From Bacteroides finegoldii DSM 17565 (GTDB lineage Bacteria > Bacteroidota > Bacteroidia > Bacteroidales > Bacteroidaceae), in NCBI RefSeq assembly GCF_000156195.1, contig NZ_GG688320.1, forward strand, positions 272,025-322,719: 50,695 bases of DNA, written 5' to 3'. Made by a program: the position numbers and the translations under genes. The notes below the pieces were generated by a model. The model did not search any database. It was not told where the DNA came from and worked only from the letters and a program-made list of their open reading frames with translations. How positions within the stretch are numbered: position 1 is the first letter of the stretch; each line of letters opens with the position of its first letter. Shown piece after piece: positions 1 to 8,458 of this stretch.

Positions 1-61
1 CAACACTTGAGATGAAGTGTCATTGCATTCTCATAATGAAGAATAGTAAACGTTAAGATGA

Positions 62-86
62 AAAAAAGGGAAGTCTCACGACTTCC
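62..86 (-). terminator. Hairpin plus T-tract, minus strand
   Basis: Read on the minus strand, GGAAGTC and GACTTCC form a perfect 7-bp stem with a four-base loop, followed directly by C and seven T. This is a classic intrinsic terminator. It lies 134 nt past the end of the nuclease-helicase gene and about 50 nt past a promoter-like box at 135-142, so it could end either transcript or act as an attenuator for a gene left of the window. Confidence 0.6.
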
Positions 87-134
87 ACAATTCTTCTAAC
101 CTTAAATCTAAATCTCTATGAAAAAAACGTGTTG

Positions 135-142
135 CAAATATA
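135..142 (-). promoter_or_regulatory. Bacteroides -7 promoter box (TATATTTG)
   Basis: On the minus strand TATATTTG matches the Bacteroides -7 consensus TAnnTTTG. Transcription would start near position 128 and meet the hairpin terminator about 65 nt later, so the product would be a short RNA or an attenuated leader for a gene outside the window. No convincing -33 TTTG is seen, and no leader peptide with an ATG is present. The rest of 1-219 shows no gene. Confidence 0.4.
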
Positions 143-219
143 GGCGTTTGTTCAACATAGAGGTGTTAATGAATCGCATAAAGAGAGAATAAAAACTAAC
201 ATCTGCAAAAATTAGCAAA

Positions 220-3200
220 TCACTCTTTATACTCCATTAAATTTAATAAACTTTCGTAGAGTGGATTGGACTTCAGATACTTAGGGACTCCTGTCACAAA
301 CATCTGTTTTCGCGCACGGGTAAGAGCTACATTCAGTTTACGATCAATCAGCGTACCGTCTTCTTCTGTTAAATTCGATACAAACTTTAATTGAAAATAA
401 CTGTTGATGCAACAGGAATAGATGATTACATCCCGTTCGCTCCCTTGAAAACGCTCGACAGTATCAACCATAATCCGATTCAGAGCCGGAATGCCCAATG
501 CGGCTATTTCTTTTTTAATCAGTGCTATCTGACTTCTGTAAGGGGTAATGATTCCCAACGTACGCGCCTCATCGAAATCTATCCGGCAATCCTCATAGAT
601 ACGGGCAACCAAATCCGCTACAATACGGGCTTCCGAATGGTTTATTTTCGTAGATGTTCCTGTCTTCTCCGGTATGGAAGGATAAAAAGCCAGACGACAA
701 ACAGTATCGGAGTCTTCCAGTTGGTGAGGCAAACCGACGGGAATCAGACGCCCTCCATAAAAAGCACGGTTGGCAAACAGAGCCACTTCGGGATGCATAC
801 GACCTTGACGGCAAAGCATATCGTAGGAAGGATGAGAGGTCAGGGGTGACTGACGAGCGGTGCAGTTGCGGTAGAGACGTTCGAACAGGGAATCTTTCAA
901 GTTGGTCAGTCCGATAGACATCAAGGACTCCTCGTAGATAGCGGACTGTTCAGAACTTTGCAGCACAACGGCAGGAAGTTGCTTATGGTCGCCAATCAGG
1001 ATAAATTTATCAATGGCATTCCCACCCTCTTCGCCACGTGCACAAAGAATGCCTAATAGCTGAGGTTCCAATATCTGTGTAGCTTCATCTATAATGGCAA
1101 CATTAAAATGTTTCAGACGGAACAATTCCGGTTTGCCGGAAATGGCCGCTACGGTTCCTACAATGATGCGGCAACTCCGAATACGCTCGTAAACTTCCGA
1201 ACGGCGGTTGCAGGAGGCTAATTCGTTTTCTATCAGATGAGTGCGGTAAGTCTCGTCGCACGACAATTCACTTCCCACACGGATAAAATCAACGGCAGGA
1301 CGAATGGAAGCAAGCGATTTGCATATCTCGTCGACAGCCCGGTTTGTATACGAAAGCAGAAGGATTTGAACGCCTTTATCCGCATGGAATGTTTCAACCA
1401 TCTTCTTTAAGGCACAAGAGGTCTTTCCGGTTCCCGGAGGACCGATAAGAAGAAAATAATCTTGTGCGGCTTGCGCTTTCAATGCGACACGGGTGAAGTC
1501 GTCTTTCGCCTGTGAAACAAGAGAATCCAATGATTCGTCGAACTTCGGCGGACGCTGGGCCAGCAATAAGTCGCGACGTTCCTGTGTTGCAGAGAGATAA
1601 GCGTACAATCCTTGATACATGGAGCGGAATGTCGTATCCATCGTGTCATGTTCTATCGCATAAAGGCTATCGGCAGGGAGCACCGAAGGATTCTGCTGTG
1701 TAGCCCGAAGGCGAATACTTATTTCATGATCGGTCAGATGTTCGATATTGCCCTTGAATACCATTTTATTGGTTACATTATCCGTCCCGCAGTTTCGTTC
1801 ATAGAGGATAATGGCATCACCTTGACGGAAATTAGGAAGTACGTTTTGTATATCATTGTCCGCTACTGTCTCCGGCAGTTCCTTTTCTTCGAAATCGGAA
1901 CGTACCAATAATAAATAAGCTTTATGCTCGTCGGCGGCATGATTTTCACGAATCCGCAAATTATAGATAATCTCACCGGCTTCGCATTTCTCGGCCAATG
2001 TGGAAAGCCACAAGGAAGCCGCACCCGTACGCCCTTCATAATCCACATCACCGGACTTAGAAGTATAAAGTTCTTTCGTCAGAAAATTATAGACCGCATA
2101 AAAATAGCTCTTTTCTATGGCGGAAAGCCTCTGCAACTTCTCCTGAAAGCGATCAATGGGCGGCCGCAAATAGGTTTCCCAGAAACGTCCTCGCAAGCCA
2201 CGTTCATTCAATGTGGAAGCATTGATCTCCTCTAACTTCCGTGCAGTATATTCCGGATTGTTATGCAACTGGATACCATATTCATCGGCTACGATCCGGT
2301 TGCGCAAATCAATCACACGGCGCACCATTGCCCAAGAAGGCCGTGAAGGGTAAAGAAGCGGATAACGGGTATAAAGCAAATAGGCTTTTACTTTCCGGTG
2401 ATCCATCCCCATAGAGTATTGCAATACTGCCTGATAAAGCAACATCTGCACCTTGTTGTTCTCTTTCGGTTCCACCTTACCACGGATAGCGTACTCGTCA
2501 GCTTTACCCGATTTCATTTCGATGAAGGAGGACATATCCCGTTGCATATAATCAAGGCGACCTTGCAGTCCGAGCGCTTCGCAGATATAAGAAGGTTCAA
2601 GCACCGCATCCGTCTTGTCCAATTCGTATCCGGCAGTATGAAAAGTATCATTCACCGTTTCGCGGATATGCTCGAAATGCAATTTGCAATCATCAAAGAA
2701 TTGACGTTCCTTCTCTCTGTCCCGCAAATCGGGGCAAGCCGCCAATTCGATGGGATAGCGGCGGAAAGCCTTTTGCATACAAGTCCGATAATCAATATCC
2801 TCGTTCGGCGCATGAATCCATTCATCCAGAAAAAGATTGGCAATATTTCCCAGTAACAGGGGACGGGCATTCTCAATCGGTTGCATTCGGGAAAGGAAGT
2901 AGTTTCCCGGATGGTGTCCGTAATCGCGGAAACACTCTGCAAGCGAACTGATATCAATCAGATAATCCGGTTCGAGAACGATAAAAGAAGGGGTAAGGAT
3001 TCCCGCCTCATCTATCGCAACGTCAAGCAGATTCATCTGGGCATGTTGCCAAAGCAGCTTACAGGTTTCTGCAAACTCTTCGTTTATTTGAGGTATATTA
3101 TAGCGGACAAGATAGGGTCTCTCCGAGACTTCGTCCAAAGGAGTCACATACAGATATTGTTCGTCCGCATATTGAAAACAGACACGCATTCGCCGAACTC

Positions 3201-3627
3201 GTTCACAGGCAGGAGGGGCAACCAGATAGGTAGCGTCCGCACGGGGAAGCAAACGGTATAACTCATCCGGAATATTCTCTCCCGAAAGTTTGCGGACCAG
3301 AAAGGCCAGTGTTTTAACATCCCGCAAGAGTTTTTCCCTGTTCGGTTCGAGACAGCGGTTCAGGATTTGATTGGAAGTCAGGCGGAAAGTATGAAGCCGG
3401 TTCTGCTCTCCTACCGAAAGTCCGGTCTTGGCAGCAATAAAACTGATTCGCGCCGAGAGGTCGGTCATTTGCAAACTGCTGCTCTGCATTTGCGCCCGGC
3501 AAATACGTTCGAGCAAGTCGCGCATCTGCTTGTAACCAACGGTCAGTTCATCCTCTCCCGCCTTGCAGACTGCTAGAAGTAATTCATAAGATTCTATCGC
3601 TTCACTCTTCTGACAGGGCAATTTCAT
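220..3627 (-). CDS. PD-(D/E)XK nuclease-superfamily 1 helicase (Dna2-like)
   Basis: This 1135-residue protein joins a nuclease and a helicase. A Cas4/RecB-like nuclease core is visible as GRLDY (Asp359) followed by IEMKSGK (Glu370, Lys372). The C-terminal half is a superfamily 1 helicase: Walker A GPPGTGKT (729-736), DEAT (847-850), GDHKQLP (879-885), VERFQGSERD and NVALTRAR near the end. This order resembles Dna2 and related nuclease-helicases that process DNA ends or flaps; the cysteine ligands of iron-sulphur Dna2 enzymes are not obvious. The start overlaps the end of tatC by 26 nt, suggesting translation from the same message. The cellular role, housekeeping repair or defence, cannot be fixed from sequence alone. 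Confidence 0.85.
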   Translation of the reverse strand: MKLPCQKSEAIESYELLLAVCKAGEDELTVGYKQMRDLLERICRAQMQSSSLQMTDLSARISFIAAKTGLSVGEQNRLHTFRLTSNQILNRCLEPNREKLLRDVKTLAFLVRKLSGENIPDELYRLLPRADATYLVAPPACERVRRMRVCFQYADEQYLYVTPLDEVSERPYLVRYNIPQINEEFAETCKLLWQHAQMNLLDVAIDEAGILTPSFIVLEPDYLIDISSLAECFRDYGHHPGNYFLSRMQPIENARPLLLGNIANLFLDEWIHAPNEDIDYRTCMQKAFRRYPIELAACPDLRDREKERQFFDDCKLHFEHIRETVNDTFHTAGYELDKTDAVLEPSYICEALGLQGRLDYMQRDMSSFIEMKSGKADEYAIRGKVEPKENNKVQMLLYQAVLQYSMGMDHRKVKAYLLYTRYPLLYPSRPSWAMVRRVIDLRNRIVADEYGIQLHNNPEYTARKLEEINASTLNERGLRGRFWETYLRPPIDRFQEKLQRLSAIEKSYFYAVYNFLTKELYTSKSGDVDYEGRTGAASLWLSTLAEKCEAGEIIYNLRIRENHAADEHKAYLLLVRSDFEEKELPETVADNDIQNVLPNFRQGDAIILYERNCGTDNVTNKMVFKGNIEHLTDHEISIRLRATQQNPSVLPADSLYAIEHDTMDTTFRSMYQGLYAYLSATQERRDLLLAQRPPKFDESLDSLVSQAKDDFTRVALKAQAAQDYFLLIGPPGTGKTSCALKKMVETFHADKGVQILLLSYTNRAVDEICKSLASIRPAVDFIRVGSELSCDETYRTHLIENELASCNRRSEVYERIRSCRIIVGTVAAISGKPELFRLKHFNVAIIDEATQILEPQLLGILCARGEEGGNAIDKFILIGDHKQLPAVVLQSSEQSAIYEESLMSIGLTNLKDSLFERLYRNCTARQSPLTSHPSYDMLCRQGRMHPEVALFANRAFYGGRLIPVGLPHQLEDSDTVCRLAFYPSIPEKTGTSTKINHSEARIVADLVARIYEDCRIDFDEARTLGIITPYRSQIALIKKEIAALGIPALNRIMVDTVERFQGSERDVIIYSCCINSYFQLKFVSNLTEEDGTLIDRKLNVALTRARKQMFVTGVPKYLKSNPLYESLLNLMEYKE

Positions 3628-4426
3628 CTTCTATTTCCTCTTCGGTTTTCTTCTTATCCTTTATCATCAGGATACTCATTTCGTATAGCAGATAAAGCGG
3701 AATAGCGACAACACTCAATGTAAACGGATCGCCTGTCGGAGTAATAATGGCAGCAGCTATCACAATGATGACAATCGCATGGCGACGGTACTTCCGCAAG
3801 AAAGACTTATTGACTATTCCCAGCAGGGATAGCAGCCAGGTCACTAACGGCAATTCAAAAGCTAGCCCCATACAGAGTACCAACATCATAAAATTGTCGA
3901 TATAGGAATTGAGCGACAGAATGTTCTCCACTTCCGCACTCAACTGATAGGTGGAAAGAAAACGGAGCGTCAACGGATAAACCATAAAGTAACCCAGCAA
4001 AACACCAACAAAGAACATCACCGTTCCAACTGTCAGAGCTTTACGCACTCCTTTCTTTTCATTGGGATAAAGGGCAGGACCGATAAAGCGCCATACTTCA
4101 AAGAAAAGATAAGGCATGGCAGTGACTACCGACATCCAAAAGGCTGTCGACATATGTATAAAGAAAGGAGCCGCCAAGTTGATATTGACCAGCTTCACTT
4201 GAAATTCTTGTGTGAAGAAATCATCGGTCAAATCAAGCGCCTGACCGATATGCCGTAATAAATCGTAGAATATGAAATCATTGTGGCAAGGCGCCAATAT
4301 CACATGATCAAAAAGGTAAGGCATAGCAATAAAATAACCTATTGCCAATACAAACCAAACTCCGATCACCCGGAAAAGTACCTTGCGCAGTTCATCCAAA
4401 TGATCCCAAAAGGTCATTTCTGCCAT
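3602..4426 (-). CDS. tatC: Sec-independent (Tat) translocase subunit TatC
   Basis: TatC is the inner-membrane receptor of the twin-arginine pathway, which exports folded proteins. The 274-residue product begins with the family signature FWDHLDELRKVLFR and has six hydrophobic segments, including a YPNEKKGVRKA loop and a charged C-terminal tail rich in Lys and Glu. The central periplasmic stretch (about residues 50-90) is longer than in E. coli TatC, which is usual in Bacteroidetes. It lies 11 nt after tatA and its end overlaps the downstream nuclease-helicase, so the three form one minus-strand transcription unit. No separate tatB is present, so this is probably a two-component TatAC system. 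Confidence 0.93.
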   Translation of the reverse strand: MAEMTFWDHLDELRKVLFRVIGVWFVLAIGYFIAMPYLFDHVILAPCHNDFIFYDLLRHIGQALDLTDDFFTQEFQVKLVNINLAAPFFIHMSTAFWMSVVTAMPYLFFEVWRFIGPALYPNEKKGVRKALTVGTVMFFVGVLLGYFMVYPLTLRFLSTYQLSAEVENILSLNSYIDNFMMLVLCMGLAFELPLVTWLLSLLGIVNKSFLRKYRRHAIVIIVIAAAIITPTGDPFTLSVVAIPLYLLYEMSILMIKDKKKTEEEIEDEIALSEE

Positions 4427-4437
4427 CCGTACTTGCT

Positions 4438-4656
4438 TTACTTACTTGAGTCCGCCGGTTTGTCCAGGTCTTCTTTTGCCTTATTTATTTCCTCTTTCGC
4501 ATCATTCACTCCGTCTTTGAAGCTCTTCACTCCTTTTCCCAAGCCACGCATCAATTCAGGAATTTTCTTTCCGCCAAAAAGAAGAAGGATAACCAAAGCG
4601 ATAATAATCCATTCGGACCCACTAGGCAAAAAGCCTAACAATAATAAGTTTGTCAT
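4438..4656 (-). CDS. tatA: Twin-arginine translocase subunit TatA
   Basis: This 72-residue protein has one N-terminal membrane helix ([20 protein letters not shown]) with the FGGKKIPEL hinge, then an amphipathic helix and a Lys/Glu/Asp-rich tail, the standard TatA layout. It oligomerises to form the Tat pore with TatC. The frame could open 13 codons earlier, but the ATG at 4656 places the membrane helix in the usual position and is preferred. It is the first gene of tatA-tatC-helicase and follows murF-alr after a 196-nt gap filled with repeats. Confidence 0.9.
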   Translation of the reverse strand: MTNLLLLGFLPSGSEWIIIALVILLLFGGKKIPELMRGLGKGVKSFKDGVNDAKEEINKAKEDLDKPADSSK

Positions 4657-4710
4657 AAGTTTATTTGATAAAGAGGTTTTTATTAGTCGGTACAAAGATA
4701 ATTATTTTCA

Positions 4711-4739
4711 TCACAGATCACACGGATTAACACAGATTT
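4711..4739. repeat. Dispersed intergenic repeat, copy 1
   Basis: The stretch CACAGATCACACGGATTAAC followed by ACAGATT matches, with two differences, a second copy at 37372-37398. Both copies are intergenic. A fragment of the neighbouring element (CTGTGGTGAA) also occurs just after the EamA gene near 35137. Such CACAGA-rich stretches are common between genes in Bacteroides; no coding role is visible. Confidence 0.6.
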
Positions 4740-4742
4740 TTA

Positions 4743-4852
4743 TTCACCACAGAGGACACAGAGGGCACAGAGTCCTTTTTTCATAATACGCTGTCAGTAT
4801 CCTCAGTATCTGATTTGTATCTTTGAAAAAACTCCGTGTCCTCTGTGGTGAA
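4743..4852. repeat. 17-bp inverted repeat between murF-alr and tatA
   Basis: TTCACCACAGAGGACAC at 4743-4759 is perfectly repeated in inverse orientation at 4836-4852, ending one base before the murF-alr stop codon. Transcribed from the left-running operon the arms could pair across a 76-nt loop, possibly giving partial termination or mRNA stabilisation before tatA. Confidence 0.6.
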
Positions 4853-7411
4853 CTAATCCTGATAATATATCCGTTTCACCCGCGTCGATATGCTAGTCAG
4901 CACTTCGTACGGAATCGTATCCAGCTTGTCGGACAATACTGTGATCGGCAGGTCGTCACCGAAGATTATAGCTTGGTCACCTTCACGGCAGTCGATGTCC
5001 GTAACGTCTATCATACAGACATCCATGCAGATATTGCCCACATAAGGGGCTTTCTTGCCGTTCACCAGACAGTAAGCATTTCCACGCCCCAAGTGTCGGT
5101 TCAGGCCATCGGCATAACCGATAGGGATAGCGGCTATACGGGACGGACGTATCAAGTGTCCCATCCGGCTATATCCCACCGTATCTTCTTCGGGGACATC
5201 CCGAATCTGAAGTATGGTTGTCTTGAGCGTGCTGACATTATGTATAATCGAGTTGTCTATCGGACTCACTCCGTAAAGTCCGATACCTAGCCGTACCATG
5301 TCAAACTGTGCTCCGGGAAAACGCTCGATTCCTGCCGTATTGCAGATATGGCGTAAAATTTTATGCGAGAAAGCCGCCTGCAATTCTTGCGAGCCTTTTT
5401 CAAACAATTCGATTTGCTGCCGGGTGAAAGCGTCAAATTGAGGAGAATCACTGCCTACGAAATGAGAGAATACCGAACGGGGAATTACCGCATTCTGATT
5501 CTTCAAGCGACGGATAAGCAAGGGAATATCTTCCGCTTCAAAACCCAGCCGATGCATTCCCGTATCCAGTTTCACATGAATAGGGAAATTGGTGATCCCT
5601 TCCTTTTCTGCGGCTTTAATCAGCGCATCAAGCAAATGGAAATTATAAACTTCCGGCTCCAGTTTATAGTCAAACATCGTTTTGAACGCTGTAAGCTCCG
5701 GATCCATGATGATGATAGAGGACGTGATACCCGCTTTGCGCAGTTCGGAACCTTCATCGGCTACCGCCACAGCCAAGTAGTCAACATGATGTTCCTGCAA
5801 AGTCTTGGCTATCTCGTATGAACCGGCTCCGTATGCCGACGCCTTCACCATGCAGATCATTTTCGTCTCAGGATGGCGCAACATGGAGCGGTAATGATTC
5901 AAGTTCTCCACCATCGCGCCTAGATTTACTTCCAGTATCGTTTCATGCACTTTCAGTTCGAGCGCTTCGGACACCAGATCAAAGTTGAACACACGAGAAC
6001 CCTTTATCAGAATCACTTCCGAATGAAGGGATTTGAGCAGTTCCGATTTAAGAAGCGCTTCGGTATTAGGGAAGAAATAACGTTCTATCCCGTCGTCAAA
6101 ACGAGCGGCACACGAAGAGATTTCCGGCCCTACTCCTATCAATTTATCAATACCCCGACTCTGCACCAGTTGGGCTACACGCCGATAAAGCGTGGCAGTA
6201 CTCTGTCCTGTTTCCAGAATATCCGACAGAATCAGCGTACGTTTCAGTCCTTTCTTTTCAGAACGGCGTACCAGGAAGTCAAGAGCTATATCCAGAGAGG
6301 CCAGATCCGAATTATAGCTATCATTAATCAATAGGCAGTTATTCTTTCCCTCTTTCACTTCAAGGCGCATGGCAATCGGTTCGAGGCGTGCCATGCGTTC
6401 CGTTATCTGATCGGCGGGAGTCATCAAGTAAAGGCAGGCAGCCAAGCAGTTTAGTACGTTTTCGATGGAGGCGTCGTCGATGAAAGGAATACAGAAAGTG
6501 TTATCCATATTCAGATAACGGTAAGCAATAACGGTATGGTCTTCTTTCTTTGTCACACAGCTGATGTACAAGGGACGTTCAATATCCGTACGACTCCAGG
6601 CAATCTCACGTGCAGTCAGCATTGATTTCGCCACACAATTGCTAATCAGCTCATTATCACCATCATAAATCACGACATCACAATCTTTGAAAAGGGTTAG
6701 CTTTTCCATGCACTTCTCCTGCAATGAAAAAAAGTTCTCTTGATGAGCACCACCGATATTCGTCAGAATACCGATAGAAGGCTTTATCATCCGTTTCAAT
6801 GCCCCCATTTCCCCCATCTCAGAAATACCCGCCTCGAAAATTCCCAATTCTGCTTCTTCGGAAAGTTGCCACACAGACAATGGAACACCAATCTGCGAAT
6901 TATAACTACGCGGAGAACGGACGATACAACGGTCCGGACTCAGCAATTGGTGCAACCACTCTTTCACAATGGTTTTTCCATTGCTTCCGGTGATACCGAT
7001 TACAGGAATATTAAACCTCTCCCGATGTACCTCAGCCAGTTTCTGCAATGCTTTCAGAGGGTTGGGAACGATGAGGAAATTGAGAGTTGAGGGGAAATTG
7101 AGAGTTGAGAGTTGAGAATTGAGAATTGGCTGCGCATCATCATCCTGCATAGCACTCTCAATTCTCAACTCTCCATTCTCAACTTGTTTAAACTCTTCCT
7201 CGGAGATCACAAAGTTTCGGACACCCCGGTCGTACAGTTCGGGGATGTAGCGGACTCCACTATTGCGTTTGGTGGTTAATGCAAAGAAAAGGGTTTCTTC
7301 CGGAAAACTCAGGGAACGGCTATCTGTTAAGAGCCAATCGATAGTCACTTCATATTCACCCACACGGCGGGCGCCGATACTTTGGGCTATGGATTCAATC
7401 GCGTATGACAT
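4853..7411 (-). CDS. murF-alr: Bifunctional MurF ligase / alanine racemase
   Basis: This 852-residue fusion combines two consecutive steps of peptidoglycan precursor supply. The N-terminal half is MurF, which adds D-Ala-D-Ala to the UDP-MurNAc-tripeptide; its ATP loop GSNGKT is at 142-147. The C-terminal half, from about residue 490, is a PLP-dependent alanine racemase with the lysine in MVKASAYGAGS (Lys523) and the RIAAIPIGYADG segment. The fusion is known in Bacteroides. Residues about 77-112 are an anomalous Gln/Asn/Leu/Ser-rich insertion encoded by an intergenic-type repeat (7076-7183); the conserved protein resumes at FLIVPNPLKALQK. The start overlaps the end of the GSCFA gene by 25 nt, so both are probably co-transcribed. 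Confidence 0.93.
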   Translation of the reverse strand: MSYAIESIAQSIGARRVGEYEVTIDWLLTDSRSLSFPEETLFFALTTKRNSGVRYIPELYDRGVRNFVISEEEFKQVENGELRIESAMQDDDAQPILNSQLSTLNFPSTLNFLIVPNPLKALQKLAEVHRERFNIPVIGITGSNGKTIVKEWLHQLLSPDRCIVRSPRSYNSQIGVPLSVWQLSEEAELGIFEAGISEMGEMGALKRMIKPSIGILTNIGGAHQENFFSLQEKCMEKLTLFKDCDVVIYDGDNELISNCVAKSMLTAREIAWSRTDIERPLYISCVTKKEDHTVIAYRYLNMDNTFCIPFIDDASIENVLNCLAACLYLMTPADQITERMARLEPIAMRLEVKEGKNNCLLINDSYNSDLASLDIALDFLVRRSEKKGLKRTLILSDILETGQSTATLYRRVAQLVQSRGIDKLIGVGPEISSCAARFDDGIERYFFPNTEALLKSELLKSLHSEVILIKGSRVFNFDLVSEALELKVHETILEVNLGAMVENLNHYRSMLRHPETKMICMVKASAYGAGSYEIAKTLQEHHVDYLAVAVADEGSELRKAGITSSIIIMDPELTAFKTMFDYKLEPEVYNFHLLDALIKAAEKEGITNFPIHVKLDTGMHRLGFEAEDIPLLIRRLKNQNAVIPRSVFSHFVGSDSPQFDAFTRQQIELFEKGSQELQAAFSHKILRHICNTAGIERFPGAQFDMVRLGIGLYGVSPIDNSIIHNVSTLKTTILQIRDVPEEDTVGYSRMGHLIRPSRIAAIPIGYADGLNRHLGRGNAYCLVNGKKAPYVGNICMDVCMIDVTDIDCREGDQAIIFGDDLPITVLSDKLDTIPYEVLTSISTRVKRIYYQD
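7076..7183. repeat. In-frame repeat insertion inside murF
   Basis: This 108-bp stretch contains several direct copies of TTGAGAGTTGAG or GAGAATTGAGAATT and, after a 30-nt spacer, the inverse CTCTCAATTCTCAACTCTC. Sequences of this kind are normally found between genes in Bacteroides. Its length is a multiple of three and contains no stop in the murF frame, so it adds about 36 residues between the N-terminal domain and the ATP-binding domain of MurF. Confidence 0.7.
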
Positions 7412-8376
7412 AGTTCTGTTTCTTTTTGAAAATCTAAGTACGGGTATTTTCTGATAAGTCGTTCTATTTTTAACACTATTTGTCCTAAAAAGCGTTGATA
7501 CGCTTCGGACCCGGGATGAAAGGGCTTGTGCGCCAAGTCCCGGCGGATGTCTTCTACTTCGCGGATAACCTGCTTTGTTTCAGCGGAAAAGAAGGTTTCG
7601 GAAAAGCGTTCCCAAAGGTAATGGACTGCCAACGGAGACGGATGCAACATATCATCCGCATAGAAGCGATAATCGCGTAATTCATCCAATACGATTTCAT
7701 AAGAGGGGAAGTAGAAAACTTGTTCCGGGAACGATTGCTGCAACCGGTCGACGGCCAGCAACAAAGTCGATTTACTCAATTGGTTGGCGTGCATTCCATC
7801 CCGGATATGACGGATGGGACTGACTGTAAACAAGAATTTCAAGGTTGCATTGCAAGCAGCCATATCGGTAATCAATGAAGTGTATTCATCTACTATTTCA
7901 TCCACAGACAAAAGTCGGCGATTAAAATCATTCTCCGGTAATTTGTGACAATTGGAGGCTACCTTTCCTGTCTCTTTTGCTTCATAAACATAAGCCGTTC
8001 CGAAAGTCAACATCAGCCAATCAAGCTTCGGCACAGTCTGATGGGCTTGCAGCAAACGGGCATTGATATTCTGCAACGTAGCCTCTGGAGTAATAGCCGA
8101 AAAAGAGCCATGATGCATAGTACTATGCCACAGCCCTCTATAAGCAAACAAATCTTTCTCCGTATATTCTTTTTTTGTAATAATCTCTTTCAAAGCTGAG
8201 GATATGGACAAAGGATTATACAGAATTCCGAAAGGATTCAAATCCAGTTGAAACTTGGCCTCTGTCAAGAAAGTTCCCATATTCTCAGCAAAACAAGATC
8301 CCATCAAAAGAATAGGGGATATATGGCTGATAGGCGGTAGTCCGACCGGCAATCCCACAGATGTTTGAAAGTTCAT
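7387..8376 (-). CDS. GSCFA domain protein (SGNH-like hydrolase family)
   Basis: The 329-residue protein carries the family-defining GSCFA motif at residues 26-30, with Ser27 in the place of an SGNH-type nucleophile, and a late [11 protein letters not shown] segment compatible with the Asp-His pair of that fold. The true substrate of the family is not known to me; an ester or acyl substrate is an inference from the fold. The frame can open earlier, but ATG at 8376 lies just before the conserved core and just after a -7 box at 8411-8418. It overlaps murF-alr downstream, which suggests, without proving, a cell-envelope role. Confidence 0.8.
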   Translation of the reverse strand: MNFQTSVGLPVGLPPISHISPILLMGSCFAENMGTFLTEAKFQLDLNPFGILYNPLSISSALKEIITKKEYTEKDLFAYRGLWHSTMHHGSFSAITPEATLQNINARLLQAHQTVPKLDWLMLTFGTAYVYEAKETGKVASNCHKLPENDFNRRLLSVDEIVDEYTSLITDMAACNATLKFLFTVSPIRHIRDGMHANQLSKSTLLLAVDRLQQSFPEQVFYFPSYEIVLDELRDYRFYADDMLHPSPLAVHYLWERFSETFFSAETKQVIREVEDIRRDLAHKPFHPGSEAYQRFLGQIVLKIERLIRKYPYLDFQKETELCHTRLNP

Positions 8377-8410
8377 CATGATTTTCCTACATTTTATTAC
8401 GTTTCGTGGG

Positions 8411-8418
8411 CAAAAGTA
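8411..8418 (-). promoter_or_regulatory. -7 box for the GSCFA-murF-alr unit
   Basis: Minus-strand TACTTTTG matches TAnnTTTG and lies 34 nt before the chosen ATG of the GSCFA gene. The box is only 13 nt from the opposing dxs box, so the two divergent promoters overlap. Confidence 0.45.
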
Positions 8419-8431
8419 TACTTTCTTTTCG

Positions 8432-8439
8432 TATTTTTG
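8432..8439 (+). promoter_or_regulatory. -7 box for dxs-trkA-trkH
   Basis: TATTTTTG matches TAnnTTTG and lies 19 nt before the dxs ATG at 8459. It supports that ATG rather than the upstream in-frame one at 8378, which would start before the promoter. Confidence 0.5.
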
Positions 8440-8458
8440 CGCTAAATTTCCTCGAATC

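Noticed and set aside
118..201. Short plus-strand frame starting ATGAAAAAAACG with MKKTCCKYRR at the left edge
   Set aside because: It is short, overlaps the minus-strand promoter box, and has no ribosome binding site or upstream promoter to support it.
4711..4860. Possible CRISPR-like array from the CACAGA repeats
   Set aside because: The units are unevenly spaced, too few and not separated by unique spacers of constant length, and no cas genes are present.
8378..8458. Upstream extension of dxs by 27 codons from ATG 8378
   Set aside because: The -7 box at 8432-8439 lies within this extension and the added residues do not resemble DXS.
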